DNA of 34,985 nt from a virus, in IMG/VR virus record IMGVR_UViG_3300010413_000212, positions 1 through 34,985 of that record; one strand, given 5' to 3'. A program made the position numbers and the translations under genes. The notes beneath the pieces were generated by a model that made no database searches, was not told the DNA's origin, and saw only the letters and a list, made by a program, of their open reading frames with translations. This document shows positions 7,453 to 16,666 of the stretch, piece by piece. How positions within the stretch are numbered: position 1 is the stretch's first letter; each line of letters begins with the position of its first letter.

Positions 7453-8987
7453 TTTGGATGGATGTTGACGCGACATTAGCTGAAGTTCCAATTACATATA
7501 CAGCTATCATTGATGATACTGATTTTAAAACCAGAGAAGATGGGCTGACTTATAATCAGGCTGGACTTGATTTGGTATGGAATTTTATCACAACCGCTGG
7601 AGCACAGACTCAAACGGCTGTAACTCCAACAACCGGAGGCGGAGATTATGATTGGACTAACCAGGGGAATGGACAATATTCTATAGGTATTCCAGCTAGT
7701 GGAGGAGCAAGCATAAATAATGACACTGAAGGTTTTGGATGGTTTTCAGGATTTGCCACCGGTGTATTACCGTGGTCAGGGCCGATAATAGGATTCAGGG
7801 CGAGCGGCACTAATGATAAACTTATAGACTCTGCTTATTCCGCGACAAGAGGTCTTTCGGGTACGGCACTTCCGGATGCCGCTGCTGATGCGGCGGGGGG
7901 ATTGCCAATAAGTGATGCCGGAGGTCTTGATCTTGACGCGCAAATAGGCACTGACATTGACGCTATATTAGTTGATACTAATTCATTAAATGATACTAAA
8001 ATACCGCAAACATTAAATTTAACAGCGAGTGGGAATATAGGTATAGACTGGGCAAATGTGGAGAATCCTACAACCGCGGTTGATTTAAGCGCGACTGACA
8101 TTCAATTATGCGATACTACTACGGATATCACAAATCAGGTAGATGCAAATATTACTCAAATTACAGGCAACAGTGCGGCGGCTGCAAATTTAAGAAGTTC
8201 TTGTGATAATTATAGTGCTACAAGAGGACTCGCCGGTACAGCTCTTCCCGCAGCGGCGGCGGATGCGGCAGGGGGTATCCCGATTAGCGATGCTGGAGGG
8301 TTAGATCTTGATGCATACGTGAAAAGATATAATATAAATTGTGAGACTAATGTATTCGCTTCTATAGACCAGGCCGATACTGTTAGCATACTTGTGTCAA
8401 TGCACTTATGGACTTCAAGAGGTTCTATCCCAACGGCTGCAGAAATAACCCCCGGAACGGTCACAATATATAGGAAGGCGATAGGCGGAACTTCTTTCGT
8501 GACTATCGTAAATGGCGCGGCGTGCAGTGAGGCCGATGGAATAATTTATTACCAAGAAATTTTTGATAGTTTGACGGGATATGCCGAAGGCGATTCAATA
8601 CTTGTGAGATTCAAGGGTCAAGCTGTAGTTATAGACGGTATAACCTATGCCATATCCGATAGCACATGGGGCATTTATAGATATGGCGAAATAAGGCAAA
8701 CTATGAGGGGTACGGATGCGGCGAATATACTTGCAGAAGTTGTGGACGACGCGACTAAAATTGATGCGAGTGCTTTAAATGCTTTAACAGCTAAAACTCC
8801 ATCGAAAGATTATCTAACTGGAACTAACAATGCTGACGGCGATATCGAAGCCGATGAAATGACTGGCAATATTTCAGCTACATTGAGTGCCGAAACAATC
8901 ACAGCGATAGCAGATGAGGTAAGTACTGATAGTTTCGGTACAGTAATTAAAAAGTATTTGGTAGCGTTCATAAACGCTTTTAAATAA
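7443..8987 (+). CDS. Repeat-stalk appendage protein (514 aa)
   Basis: Contains two copies of a ~35-residue Ala/Asp/Gly unit, with cores ATRGL[SA]GTALP and DAAGG[LI]PISDAGGLDLDA, at about residues 136-175 and 260-295. Other phage fibre or stalk proteins carry the same unit, often in longer arrays. The N-terminal ~130 residues (DDTDFKTREDGLTYNQAGLD) resemble an attachment domain, and a beta-sandwich-like segment (about 300-420) follows the second repeat. The two repeats have diverged at DNA level, unlike other repeats in this genome. It lies between portal and scaffold, where P22 has no appendage gene. Confidence 0.65.
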   Translation: MPMIWMDVDATLAEVPITYTAIIDDTDFKTREDGLTYNQAGLDLVWNFITTAGAQTQTAVTPTTGGGDYDWTNQGNGQYSIGIPASGGASINNDTEGFGWFSGFATGVLPWSGPIIGFRASGTNDKLIDSAYSATRGLSGTALPDAAADAAGGLPISDAGGLDLDAQIGTDIDAILVDTNSLNDTKIPQTLNLTASGNIGIDWANVENPTTAVDLSATDIQLCDTTTDITNQVDANITQITGNSAAAANLRSSCDNYSATRGLAGTALPAAAADAAGGIPISDAGGLDLDAYVKRYNINCETNVFASIDQADTVSILVSMHLWTSRGSIPTAAEITPGTVTIYRKAIGGTSFVTIVNGAACSEADGIIYYQEIFDSLTGYAEGDSILVRFKGQAVVIDGITYAISDSTWGIYRYGEIRQTMRGTDAANILAEVVDDATKIDASALNALTAKTPSKDYLTGTNNADGDIEADEMTGNISATLSAETITAIADEVSTDSFGTVIKKYLVAFINAFK

Positions 8988-9023
8988 ATACACGCTTTAA
9001 GGCGGACTCAAAAGAGGTATAAA

Positions 9024-9878
9024 ATGTCAGAAGAACAAACGGCAGAAGCCGGAAGCACACAGGAAGATCAGCCTGTAGAAATTTATTCTGAAGGTGAATT
9101 GATACAAGATACCGAAAAACCTGAAGAAGAACCAACCGAACCGGTTGAAGCGTCCGAAGAGGATGGAAGTGTCACGGAAGAAGAACCCGTGAAAAAGAAG
9201 AACAGGGTTGATGCTAAAACGCGTATTACTCATTTAACAAGCAGGGCTTTATCGGCTGAACATAAAGTTAAACAGCTGGAAGAACAATTAAAAAAAGCCA
9301 ATGAAAATGCGGGTCAAAGGCCGATAATGCCTGACCTTGAGAGTTTCACTGATGAATATGGAGAAGTTGACAAAAAGGCTTATAGTGAAGCTATACAGAA
9401 TTATGAAGATAAAGTGTATGACTGGCGTGAAAGTCAGAAAATGCAGTCTAATTCCGAGAGACAAGCGCAGATCGACCATGACGCGAAGGTGGAAGCATTC
9501 AAGGAAGCGTCAGAGATTACTGCCGCTAAATATCCTGATTATTATGAAATGATCAATAAAGAAGTGTTTTCATCAACTTTACAGGCGGCATTGCTTGAAA
9601 GTCAAGACACTGAACTCGCGTACTATTTAGGCAAAAATGAGAATATAGCGAAAAAGATAAGCGGTATGAACCCGAATGAAATGCAAAGGGAACTTGGAAG
9701 GCTTGAAATTAAAATTTCAGGTCTTGGGAAACAGCCTTCAAATGCACCGGATCCAATAAGTCCCGTGGGAAGTTCCGAAGGGGCGCATAAGAAAGACCCC
9801 AGCAAAATGACTGATGAGGAATGGTTTAAACATATGAAGGCACAAGAAATCGAAAAAATTAAATCGAGAGGATACTAA
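9024..9878 (+). CDS. Capsid scaffolding protein
   Basis: A 284-residue, highly charged protein just before the coat gene. Residues 1-60 are very acidic. A basic patch (VKKKNRVDAKTRI) and a coiled coil (about 75-92, AEHKVKQLEEQLKKANENAG) follow, then more helix, then a C-terminus with the helix-turn-helix-like MTDEEWFKHMKAQEIEKIKS, comparable to the coat-binding tail of P22 gp8. Its stop touches the coat ATG. It would direct procapsid assembly and leave before packaging. Confidence 0.85.
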   Translation: MSEEQTAEAGSTQEDQPVEIYSEGELIQDTEKPEEEPTEPVEASEEDGSVTEEEPVKKKNRVDAKTRITHLTSRALSAEHKVKQLEEQLKKANENAGQRPIMPDLESFTDEYGEVDKKAYSEAIQNYEDKVYDWRESQKMQSNSERQAQIDHDAKVEAFKEASEITAAKYPDYYEMINKEVFSSTLQAALLESQDTELAYYLGKNENIAKKISGMNPNEMQRELGRLEIKISGLGKQPSNAPDPISPVGSSEGAHKKDPSKMTDEEWFKHMKAQEIEKIKSRGY

Positions 9879-11092
9879 TGGCACACACACTAAAAAATAT
9901 GTCGGATGGTGATATTGTCCGATTGTGTTCTTTTGAATTTCATAACGCTTTAACGTTTTTGAAAACAATTGACAGACAATATGACGCCCGATTTAATGGA
10001 TCAAATGGTAAAAATGATGGCCAGATTTTAATTAGACGGCCTAATCAATTTTCAGTTAATACGGGTGCTGTTCTTGATCTGCAGGATGTGACGGAAGAAA
10101 CCGTAACTCTAACGGTCGGAACACAGAAACATATCGATCTCGCGTTATCTTCGGCAGAAGAAACCCTGTCCGCTGACATGGTGCAGGAGAACTGGATAAG
10201 ACCGGCAATGCGGTCGCTTGCCGCGCAAGTAGAATATGATGTATTGTCAAACGTTTATCAGGATGTTTTTAACTTTACAGGCACAGCAGCTACGACTCCA
10301 GCGTCACTCGCGGCTATTACAAACGCGAACGCAAGATTGACTCAAAATCTCGCACCAAGAGAAAACAGGTATGTACTTATGGATCCGCTTGCTATGGCAG
10401 GCGTAACAGGTTCAATATCCGCTTATTTCCATAAGGCTAACGAGGTAGAAAGAGCTTTCAACTCGGCTTTAGTTGGTCATGCTTCTAATATGGATTGGCT
10501 TGAGTCTACAATGGTTCCAAGTCATACATGTGGTACACGTGATGACACGACTCCTGTATGCAATACTTCTACGGGTATAACAAGCGGAAGCGCGTCTATT
10601 GTAACCACGGGTTTTGATAATGCCGCGACTATAACAGTTGGTGATATTATAACAATTGCTGATGTTTACGCGGTTAATCTTGAAACTAAGGACAGGCTTT
10701 CTCATCTTCAACAATTTGTTGTGACTGCGGCTATAACATGTGACGGGACCGATACTCTTACAGTTTCTCCAACACCTGTGACTTCAGGAGCAAAACAGAA
10801 TGTAAGTCTCGTTTCAGCAGGCGCGAACAAAGCTATAACCGCCACTGTAGCGGGTGCGGCTTCCACTTCAACACCTCAAAACATGGCTTACCATAAGGAC
10901 GCTTTTACCTGTGCTTTTGCTGATTTAACAACTCCGAAAAGCGGAAAGTGTTCGAAGATAAACATCGAAGGTATACCAATGAGATATTGGAGATCGAGTG
11001 ATATAGTAAACGACCGTCATATTGACAGAATTGACGTTTACTATGGATACCTTACTCAGATGCCGGAGTGGGCAGTACGAGTGAGGGGGTAG
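9878..11092 (+). CDS. Major capsid protein, P22 coat-like
   Basis: A 404-residue protein with the P22-coat layout: N-arm (MAHTLKNMSDGDIVRLCSFE), then IRRPNQF, LSSAEETLS and the long-helix/P-domain segment. An inserted Ig-like I-domain lies at about residues 235-300 (GDIITIADVYAVNLETKD, typical of this family), and the A-domain ends in DVYYGYLTQMPEWAVRVRG. The family has an HK97 fold and builds icosahedral heads with a scaffold. It follows the scaffold gene directly, with GAGAGG before the ATG. Confidence 0.92.
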   Translation: MAHTLKNMSDGDIVRLCSFEFHNALTFLKTIDRQYDARFNGSNGKNDGQILIRRPNQFSVNTGAVLDLQDVTEETVTLTVGTQKHIDLALSSAEETLSADMVQENWIRPAMRSLAAQVEYDVLSNVYQDVFNFTGTAATTPASLAAITNANARLTQNLAPRENRYVLMDPLAMAGVTGSISAYFHKANEVERAFNSALVGHASNMDWLESTMVPSHTCGTRDDTTPVCNTSTGITSGSASIVTTGFDNAATITVGDIITIADVYAVNLETKDRLSHLQQFVVTAAITCDGTDTLTVSPTPVTSGAKQNVSLVSAGANKAITATVAGAASTSTPQNMAYHKDAFTCAFADLTTPKSGKCSKINIEGIPMRYWRSSDIVNDRHIDRIDVYYGYLTQMPEWAVRVRG

Positions 11093-11113
11093 ATAATAAT
11101 AAGGAGGAATAAA

Positions 11114-11659
11114 ATGGGTGTAGTTTATTTAGATGATGGAAACGATGATGGTACTGTCTTTGGCCAGGACTCATCGGAAAAAATAGCGTTTTACGGCGCG
11201 ACTGCTACAACACAGCCAGCCACTATTTCGACTGTGGATACCACTACGGTTACGACTGTAGATACTACTACTATTACGACCGTGGACACAACTACGATAA
11301 CGACTGTGGATACTACTACGGTTACGACTGTAGATACTACTACTATTACGGCTGTTCAAGTAGCGACTGCAACTACAACACATTTAATAGCGGCAGCTAA
11401 TTTATTGATTACTGATTCACAATTGCAGGCTGAAACTATTAACAAACTTGTTGCTGATTCAAGGGCACAGGCAGTGGCCATAAATACGTTGATTACTGAT
11501 TCACAATTGCAGGCTGAAACTATTAACAAACTTGTTGCCGATGCTCAATTGAGCGGGGAAACAATGAATAAAATTGTTGCTGATTCAAGAGCTGCGCATG
11601 TCGCGACTAATGCCCTTATAAGCAGATTGCAGACGCTTGGTTTAATCGCGTCGTCATAA
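11114..11659 (+). CDS. Repeat-rich head decoration/fibre protein
   Basis: A 181-residue protein starting behind AAGGAGG. The N-terminal 35 residues (YLDDGNDDGTVFGQDSSEKI, then AFYGAT) match the short domain that begins many phage head-fibre or decoration proteins encoded next to the coat. Residues ~38-80 are five 8-residue units of the type TTVDTTT[VI]. Residues ~90-165 carry two copies of LITDSQLQAETINKLVAD, helical and probably coiled coil. DNA repeats are close to perfect (50 exact bases at 11405-11454 and 11489-11538). Probably a trimeric fibre on the capsid surface. Confidence 0.65.
   Translation: MGVVYLDDGNDDGTVFGQDSSEKIAFYGATATTQPATISTVDTTTVTTVDTTTITTVDTTTITTVDTTTVTTVDTTTITAVQVATATTTHLIAAANLLITDSQLQAETINKLVADSRAQAVAINTLITDSQLQAETINKLVADAQLSGETMNKIVADSRAAHVATNALISRLQTLGLIASS
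11234..11538 (+). repeat. Tandem DNA repeats within the head-fibre gene
   Basis: Units of 24 bases coding TTVDTTT[VI] form a higher-order repeat in which about 45 bases recur 72 bases downstream (starting at 11234 and 11306) with one mismatch. Further on, a 50-base block (11405-11454) recurs exactly at 11489-11538, 84 bases apart. Synonymous changes are nearly absent, implying recent duplication. Confidence 0.85.
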
Positions 11660-11674
11660 AAAAAGGAGAATTCT

Positions 11675-13003
11675 ATGGGAGCAACTTACAAGACGCCTGC
11701 ATCGTTCGAAAAAGGACGGTCATTATTTATAGCAACTGCGTCATATGAATCCGTGAAAATGGGTTTTGCCTATGCACTGGCTTTAACTGTAGCTGAATTG
11801 ACAAAACAGGGGATACCATACGAACTTGGATTGATGGAGGGAAATTGTCATGTGGATGATGGCAGAAATACTTTAGTGCGCGATTTTCTTAATGGAAATT
11901 GTACGGATATGTTATTTATTGATGCTGATATGATGTGGTCCGCGGGGGATGTAATTAAAATTCTTAACCATAAGGATGAATTAGTTTGCGGGGCGTATCC
12001 AAAAAAATGTACTCCGCATTCCTATCCTATTGGAAGAATTTTTGAAACTCGTCCTAATGGACTTCTGGAGGTGTCTTATGCTCCCACTGGATTTATGAGA
12101 ATAAGACGGAGTGTATTTGAAAAATTATTACCATTTCAGTCTAAACATGGGAAAGAGAACCCTACCGCTGTGTTTTTTGAAAGAAGATTTAACGGTGCGA
12201 CAAGAGACGGGGGAGACGTTACTTTTTGCCGTAAATGGATATCCGCGGGTGGCAAGGTAGTTGTCGATCCTACTTTTGTCTTTTCTCATATAGGTGAAAA
12301 TAGATGGACTGGAAAATTTATTGATTATTTGTCAAAAGATGAAAATCGCGCGAAACATATAGCGGAATGTAAAGATCCATTGATTTATAAACCTATTATA
12401 CATGGGAGTAGAGATGTTATGCTCTCGCGTCTTATACAAAGAATACAGAGTGGAGATGATCAGCTTGATACGTTTATGCAGTTATCGGATTGTTATGGGA
12501 ATAAACCATGGGCGGCGACTGCTGAATATTTATATATTATGCACGAAATGGTAAAAAATTTACCAAGTGATGCTGTAATATTTGAAGCTGGCAGCGGATT
12601 AACCACGGCAGTTTTAGCGTCTACTGGAAGAAAAGTAATATCATTTGAAGAATTTAAAGAGTTTGCGGAAAAGACTAACGAATTGTTGGTTTCATGCGGG
12701 CTTGATGCGGAAATAAATATAGCTGGTTTTGATGATAAATGGTATAAAGCCAAAGAGAAAGCACGAACTATTAATGCGGATATGATGGTAATAGATGGAC
12801 CGAGAAGGTCTAACGAAAATGGTTCACGTGAAATTGATAGATTATGGCCTCTTAAAAACAAAGGTGTTTGCAAGACTAACGCTGTAGTTATAATTGACGA
12901 TATTGCGAAATTGGATGCCAAAGGTAAATTTGAAAAATGTGGAACAGAGAGACTGTTCGTTGCGGGAAGATTAGAAAGCGAGGAAAATAATGTTAGTAAG
13001 TGA
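11675..13003 (+). CDS. Glycosyltransferase fused to a SAM-dependent methyltransferase-like domain
   Basis: A 442-residue two-domain enzyme. Residues ~15-215 form a GT-A fold glycosyltransferase: a GRNTLVRDFL helix, DMLFIDADMMW with the DxD metal/nucleotide-sugar motif at 83-85, VCGAYPKK, and a late GGDVTFCRKW acidic motif. Residues ~275-440 resemble a class I methyltransferase: motif I VIFEAGSGLTT at 301-311, an acidic residue after strand 2 (ISFEE, 322-326), and MMVIDGP at 370-376. A linker joins them. It sits between capsid and tail genes, so glycosylation and perhaps methylation of virion proteins or of receptor-mimicking glycans is plausible. Substrates are unknown. It overlaps the next gene by 14 bases. 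Confidence 0.75.
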   Translation: MGATYKTPASFEKGRSLFIATASYESVKMGFAYALALTVAELTKQGIPYELGLMEGNCHVDDGRNTLVRDFLNGNCTDMLFIDADMMWSAGDVIKILNHKDELVCGAYPKKCTPHSYPIGRIFETRPNGLLEVSYAPTGFMRIRRSVFEKLLPFQSKHGKENPTAVFFERRFNGATRDGGDVTFCRKWISAGGKVVVDPTFVFSHIGENRWTGKFIDYLSKDENRAKHIAECKDPLIYKPIIHGSRDVMLSRLIQRIQSGDDQLDTFMQLSDCYGNKPWAATAEYLYIMHEMVKNLPSDAVIFEAGSGLTTAVLASTGRKVISFEEFKEFAEKTNELLVSCGLDAEINIAGFDDKWYKAKEKARTINADMMVIDGPRRSNENGSREIDRLWPLKNKGVCKTNAVVIIDDIAKLDAKGKFEKCGTERLFVAGRLESEENNVSK

Positions 13004-13643
13004 TGCGGTAGCAAGAGCATTGAGATTATGCGGAGTTAGAAATGTATCTGATTCTCAGCGTATTGCCGAAGGCATGAACGCCCTTAATTTAATGCTTAAA
13101 TCATGGGGAGAGCATATGCTTATACCGACGAAAGAAAGCTTTACATTAACGGTAGATACCTATGAATATACGATAGGAGATGGAGCGGATTTTGACACTA
13201 CGAGACCTATGAGTATTTTATCAGCGTATATTGAAGACAGCTCTGGATATGATTACGAGGTCGATGTTTCGATGTCGCCTATAGATTATGATAAAATTAC
13301 AGATAAAGATTATTCAACAAGACCTGAAAAACTTTATTACGCGGCTGAATTTAATAGCCAATATGGAAAAATCTACTTTGATTCAGCTCCAGATACGGCT
13401 GAAACTTTTTACCTTACATCGTTTAAAGGATATACGGAATATACATCGACAAGTGATGTTTTAGTACAGCCTCCTGAATATGAAAAAGCAATAATTTATA
13501 ATCTTGCCATAGACCTTGCTCCTGAATATAGTGTGCAGCTCATGCAGACTGTGATAAATCAGGCTATTATGTTAAAAGATGAGATTAGTAAAAAGATATA
13601 TAAAGTTCCAATGAGTAAAATAGATGGAGAACTTTTAAGATAA
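12990..13643 (+). CDS. Head-tail connector / tail accessory factor, P22 gp4-like
   Basis: A 217-residue protein. The N-terminal pattern VARALRLCGV, SQRIAEGMNALNLMLKSWGE and the following FTLTVDTYEYTIGDGADFDT with TTRPMSIL match the P22 gp4 family, which binds under the portal and closes the head after packaging. The spacing (helical ~50 residues, a beta domain, then helical C-terminus) and length agree with the family. It lies directly upstream of the gp10-like hub, the same order as in P22. Confidence 0.82.
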   Translation: MLVSDAVARALRLCGVRNVSDSQRIAEGMNALNLMLKSWGEHMLIPTKESFTLTVDTYEYTIGDGADFDTTRPMSILSAYIEDSSGYDYEVDVSMSPIDYDKITDKDYSTRPEKLYYAAEFNSQYGKIYFDSAPDTAETFYLTSFKGYTEYTSTSDVLVQPPEYEKAIIYNLAIDLAPEYSVQLMQTVINQAIMLKDEISKKIYKVPMSKIDGELLR

Positions 13644-16415
13644 ATGTATATTGGCGAAAGTTTTAAAATAAAACAATCTAAAGGATGGAACGCTAATCCT
13701 GACATAGATGACGTTTCTCCAGAGTCAATGATTGATTGTGAGAACATCAATATTCATCATGGGGGAAGACAGCCTCGTGGGGGATGTGAACTCGTTACGG
13801 ACATGGGGACTGAAGAAATAAGGGGAGTTTTCCAGTTTATACGTGAGAATGGAGACGTGGCAGAATCTTATGTAATTGACGAAGGTTCTGATAATATAGG
13901 AGATGAAGATGGAAATTATCTTGTTTCCGAAGGGTCTTATATTATGTGCTGTGAAAATGACGGTACAATATCGGTCAATTATGATACTGATTTAAAAACT
14001 GGCCTTACGGCTGATACTTATTATAACTTTGAAGTTTTTTATGATGAATTATATATATCAAATGGGGTAGACAAGCCTCAAGTATACGGGGCTAATTTAG
14101 ATTATACATGGGACATCGGTTCACCAATAGCGTGTACAGGCGCATTGGCAGGCGCGGCAGGGAATGTAGACAATGGTACTCATTCTTATAAAGTTACGTT
14201 TGTAACAGCCGATGGTGAGTCTTCAGCGGGAGTTAAGTCAAATGTCGTAACAGTAGCCAATAAGGCAGTAGATGGGCAGGTAAGTTTGACAAGTATACCG
14301 GTAGGCCCGTCAGGTACAACTTCAAGAAAAGTATATAGAACTGTCGCTGGTGACACTGGGGATTATTTACTTCTTACTACAATAGCGAACAATACAACTA
14401 CAACTTATACGGATAATACCGCAGACTCAGGACTTGGAGCGGCTTCTCCATCTACAAGCCTCGCTTTTCTACCGACTGACTGGCAGAGCAGTTGGCCTAA
14501 ATATTTTTTAAAACACGGCAGGGGATTGCATAAAAGATTATGGGCTTATGGGGTAGTGAGTTACCCGAATGTGTTATATGCTTCATTGAATGGGCTTGCT
14601 GATTTCAGCGATTCCAATGTAACTACTGTTAAAATATTATCCGATGAAATAACAGGCGCCGTGGATTTTGGTGGAAATTTGATTGTATTTAGCAGAGACA
14701 AAACTTACATATTGGATGATGCTGCCATTAGTGTATCGAATTGGGGTTATGGCGGCGGAGCAGCTCACCAGAAACTAATAGTCAAAACCCCGAACGATGT
14801 TGCCGTGATGGATGAATCAGGAAATATTTTTTCTATAAGGGCTTCTCAACAATATGGCGATTATGAGATTGCGTCTTTAACTAAACCTCATTACATAGAT
14901 AAATGGATAGATGAGAATGTCGATTTAGAACGAATTGAAAAATTTCATGGTATTTATGATCCATTTTTAAGGGCTATTAAGTGGTTTATGGTTTCTTATG
15001 GTCATAGCTCTCCTGATATTTGTCTGGTATATTTTATAGATTACGCGATGTGGACGCGTCATAATTTTTTAAATATATTTGAAACTAATATTTATCATCT
15101 TTGTTCGGGACTAATAAAAATAAATGACGCGGTATGGAAAATTTATACGGGTAATTCCAATGGAGAAATTTATAGTCTTGAATCTGAAACTTTAACAGAT
15201 AATGATGTGTATTATAGAAAATATTTTAAAACGCCTTTAATTTCTATGAATAATTCCCGTATGTCAAAAATGTTTGATAGAATAATATTGGTTATTAAAC
15301 CACAGGGTCAGGAAAAATTAGTGGTTAAAGTTATCGTGGATGATTCGGATATAAATGATTATCAAATAGTAATGTCCGGCCGAAGTGATTTTATGCAGAA
15401 TGTTGTAATGTATTCCGGTGTGACCGGATTAAGATTACAATTGGAAATTTCAAGTTATGATGATAATGATTTTTTTATAAGTGATATAATGATAGATTAT
15501 AAACAATTGGGATATATTGATAATTATATTTATGTGCAAACTATTGCTGGTTTAAATAAAGGATATATTTTTTCCGGTTATGCGGCAATTGCTTATTTAC
15601 AGGATTGCGATGAATATGATTCAGTTGCAAATAGTTGGATTAGCATGACTGACATGGATACTACTGGTAGAATATATTTAGCAGCTTCAACAATTTTAAA
15701 TAAAGGATATGTTTATGGAGGCTGGGACCCAACGCTTTTTCTGAGAAATAATTGTGATGAATTTGATCCTTCATTGAATAGTTGGTTGGCAAAAACTAAT
15801 ATGATAAGTGGGAGAGCTTATCATTCTGCCTCTACAATTTTAAATAAAGGATATGTTTATGGCGGGAATGATGGAAGTTACACTAGAGCTTGTGATGAAT
15901 ATAATTCAATAGATGATGAATGGACGAACAAAGCAGATATGCCTGTCTCGGCAAGAGGATTGTTAGCAGCCTCTACAATTTTAAATAAAGGATATGTTTA
16001 TGGCGGTACAACAGGATCTGCTACTCAAGATTGCGATGAATATGATTCAGTTGCAAATAGTTGGGCAAGTATGACAAATTTACCTTCTCCTGCAAGATCT
16101 TATCCGGGTGGAGCAACTATTTTAGAAAAAGGTTATATATTTGGTGGACTTTACGGCACTACTTATTTACAGGATTGTGATGAATTTGATTCTATAGGCG
16201 ATAGTTGGGCAAGCAAAACTGATATGATTTTGCCGGGGAGAAGAATATACGCAGCCTCTACAATTTTAAATAAAGGATATGCATATAATGGAGAATCGCT
16301 TGTTATTACTCTTTTGCGTGATTGTGATGAATATGATTCAGTTAATGATAGCTGGGTCAGCAAGGCAGATATACCATTGCCCGCGAGAAAAAGTTCTGCT
16401 GGTACAACTATTTAG
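13644..16415 (+). CDS. gp10-like tail hub fused to a C-terminal six-bladed kelch propeller
   Basis: A 923-residue protein starting immediately after the gp4-like gene. Residues 1 to ~630 look like the P22 gp10-type packaged-DNA stabilisation hub, with a Phe/Tyr-rich beta-propeller (SYPNVLYASLNGLADFSD is typical) and an inserted fibronectin-like segment at ~165-255 (GTHSYKVTFVTADGESSAG). From ~636 there are six kelch units of ~47 residues. Each has K-G-Y-x-[YF]-x-G, then D/R/N-x-C-D-E-[YF] and a Trp six residues later. The last unit breaks off so that its end can complete the first blade (velcro closure). A receptor-binding propeller on the hub is not part of P22 gp10. Confidence 0.75.
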   Translation: MYIGESFKIKQSKGWNANPDIDDVSPESMIDCENINIHHGGRQPRGGCELVTDMGTEEIRGVFQFIRENGDVAESYVIDEGSDNIGDEDGNYLVSEGSYIMCCENDGTISVNYDTDLKTGLTADTYYNFEVFYDELYISNGVDKPQVYGANLDYTWDIGSPIACTGALAGAAGNVDNGTHSYKVTFVTADGESSAGVKSNVVTVANKAVDGQVSLTSIPVGPSGTTSRKVYRTVAGDTGDYLLLTTIANNTTTTYTDNTADSGLGAASPSTSLAFLPTDWQSSWPKYFLKHGRGLHKRLWAYGVVSYPNVLYASLNGLADFSDSNVTTVKILSDEITGAVDFGGNLIVFSRDKTYILDDAAISVSNWGYGGGAAHQKLIVKTPNDVAVMDESGNIFSIRASQQYGDYEIASLTKPHYIDKWIDENVDLERIEKFHGIYDPFLRAIKWFMVSYGHSSPDICLVYFIDYAMWTRHNFLNIFETNIYHLCSGLIKINDAVWKIYTGNSNGEIYSLESETLTDNDVYYRKYFKTPLISMNNSRMSKMFDRIILVIKPQGQEKLVVKVIVDDSDINDYQIVMSGRSDFMQNVVMYSGVTGLRLQLEISSYDDNDFFISDIMIDYKQLGYIDNYIYVQTIAGLNKGYIFSGYAAIAYLQDCDEYDSVANSWISMTDMDTTGRIYLAASTILNKGYVYGGWDPTLFLRNNCDEFDPSLNSWLAKTNMISGRAYHSASTILNKGYVYGGNDGSYTRACDEYNSIDDEWTNKADMPVSARGLLAASTILNKGYVYGGTTGSATQDCDEYDSVANSWASMTNLPSPARSYPGGATILEKGYIFGGLYGTTYLQDCDEFDSIGDSWASKTDMILPGRRIYAASTILNKGYAYNGESLVITLLRDCDEYDSVNDSWVSKADIPLPARKSSAGTTI
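15603..16290 (+). repeat. Near-identical DNA repeats in the kelch region of the hub gene
   Basis: A 29-base block coding TILNKGYVYG is identical at 15690-15718, 15834-15862 and 15975-16003, with its first 22 bases again at 16260. A 36-base block coding DCDEYDSVANSW is identical at 15603-15638 and 16029-16064. Blades differ mainly in the loops between these blocks. Confidence 0.85.
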
Positions 16416-16423
16416 GAGGATTT

Positions 16424-16666
16424 ATGGCTAATAAAGAAATAAAAGATTATGATCAGGTCGCGAGTTCAACACTGGATGACTTACTGGTTTGTCAGCAATC
16501 TGGTGTTACGAAAAAACAAACTCTTTCTCAGGTTTTTTCCAATGTTGCTAATTTAACGGCGGCAAGCACGCTGGACGGAACCGAAAGAATTTTCATAAGG
16601 GCTTATGGGGTAAATTCTTATATTACATCTGATGATTTAGCGGATTATATTTTGAGTGCTTTATAA
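16424..16666 (+). CDS. Short fibre-anchor domain protein (80 aa) without an adhesin
   Basis: Starts behind AGGAGG. Its first 40 residues (KEIKDYDQVASSTLDDLLVC, QQSGVTKKQTL) align with the N-terminus of the next gene (NEITDYTAVVTPATTDKFIC, QQRGTTKQITA). Residues 42-80 look like a second copy of the same ~40-residue fold. Such modules attach fibres to tails. Here the protein stops where the neighbour continues into kelch repeats, so it may be an adaptor or a fibre that has lost its head. It is linked to the next gene by a one-base overlap. Confidence 0.65.
   Translation: MANKEIKDYDQVASSTLDDLLVCQQSGVTKKQTLSQVFSNVANLTAASTLDGTERIFIRAYGVNSYITSDDLADYILSAL

Noticed and set aside
12493-13020. Leftward 175-residue frame inside the glycosyltransferase-methyltransferase gene
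   Set aside because: Shadow frame; the plus-strand product has clear domain motifs.
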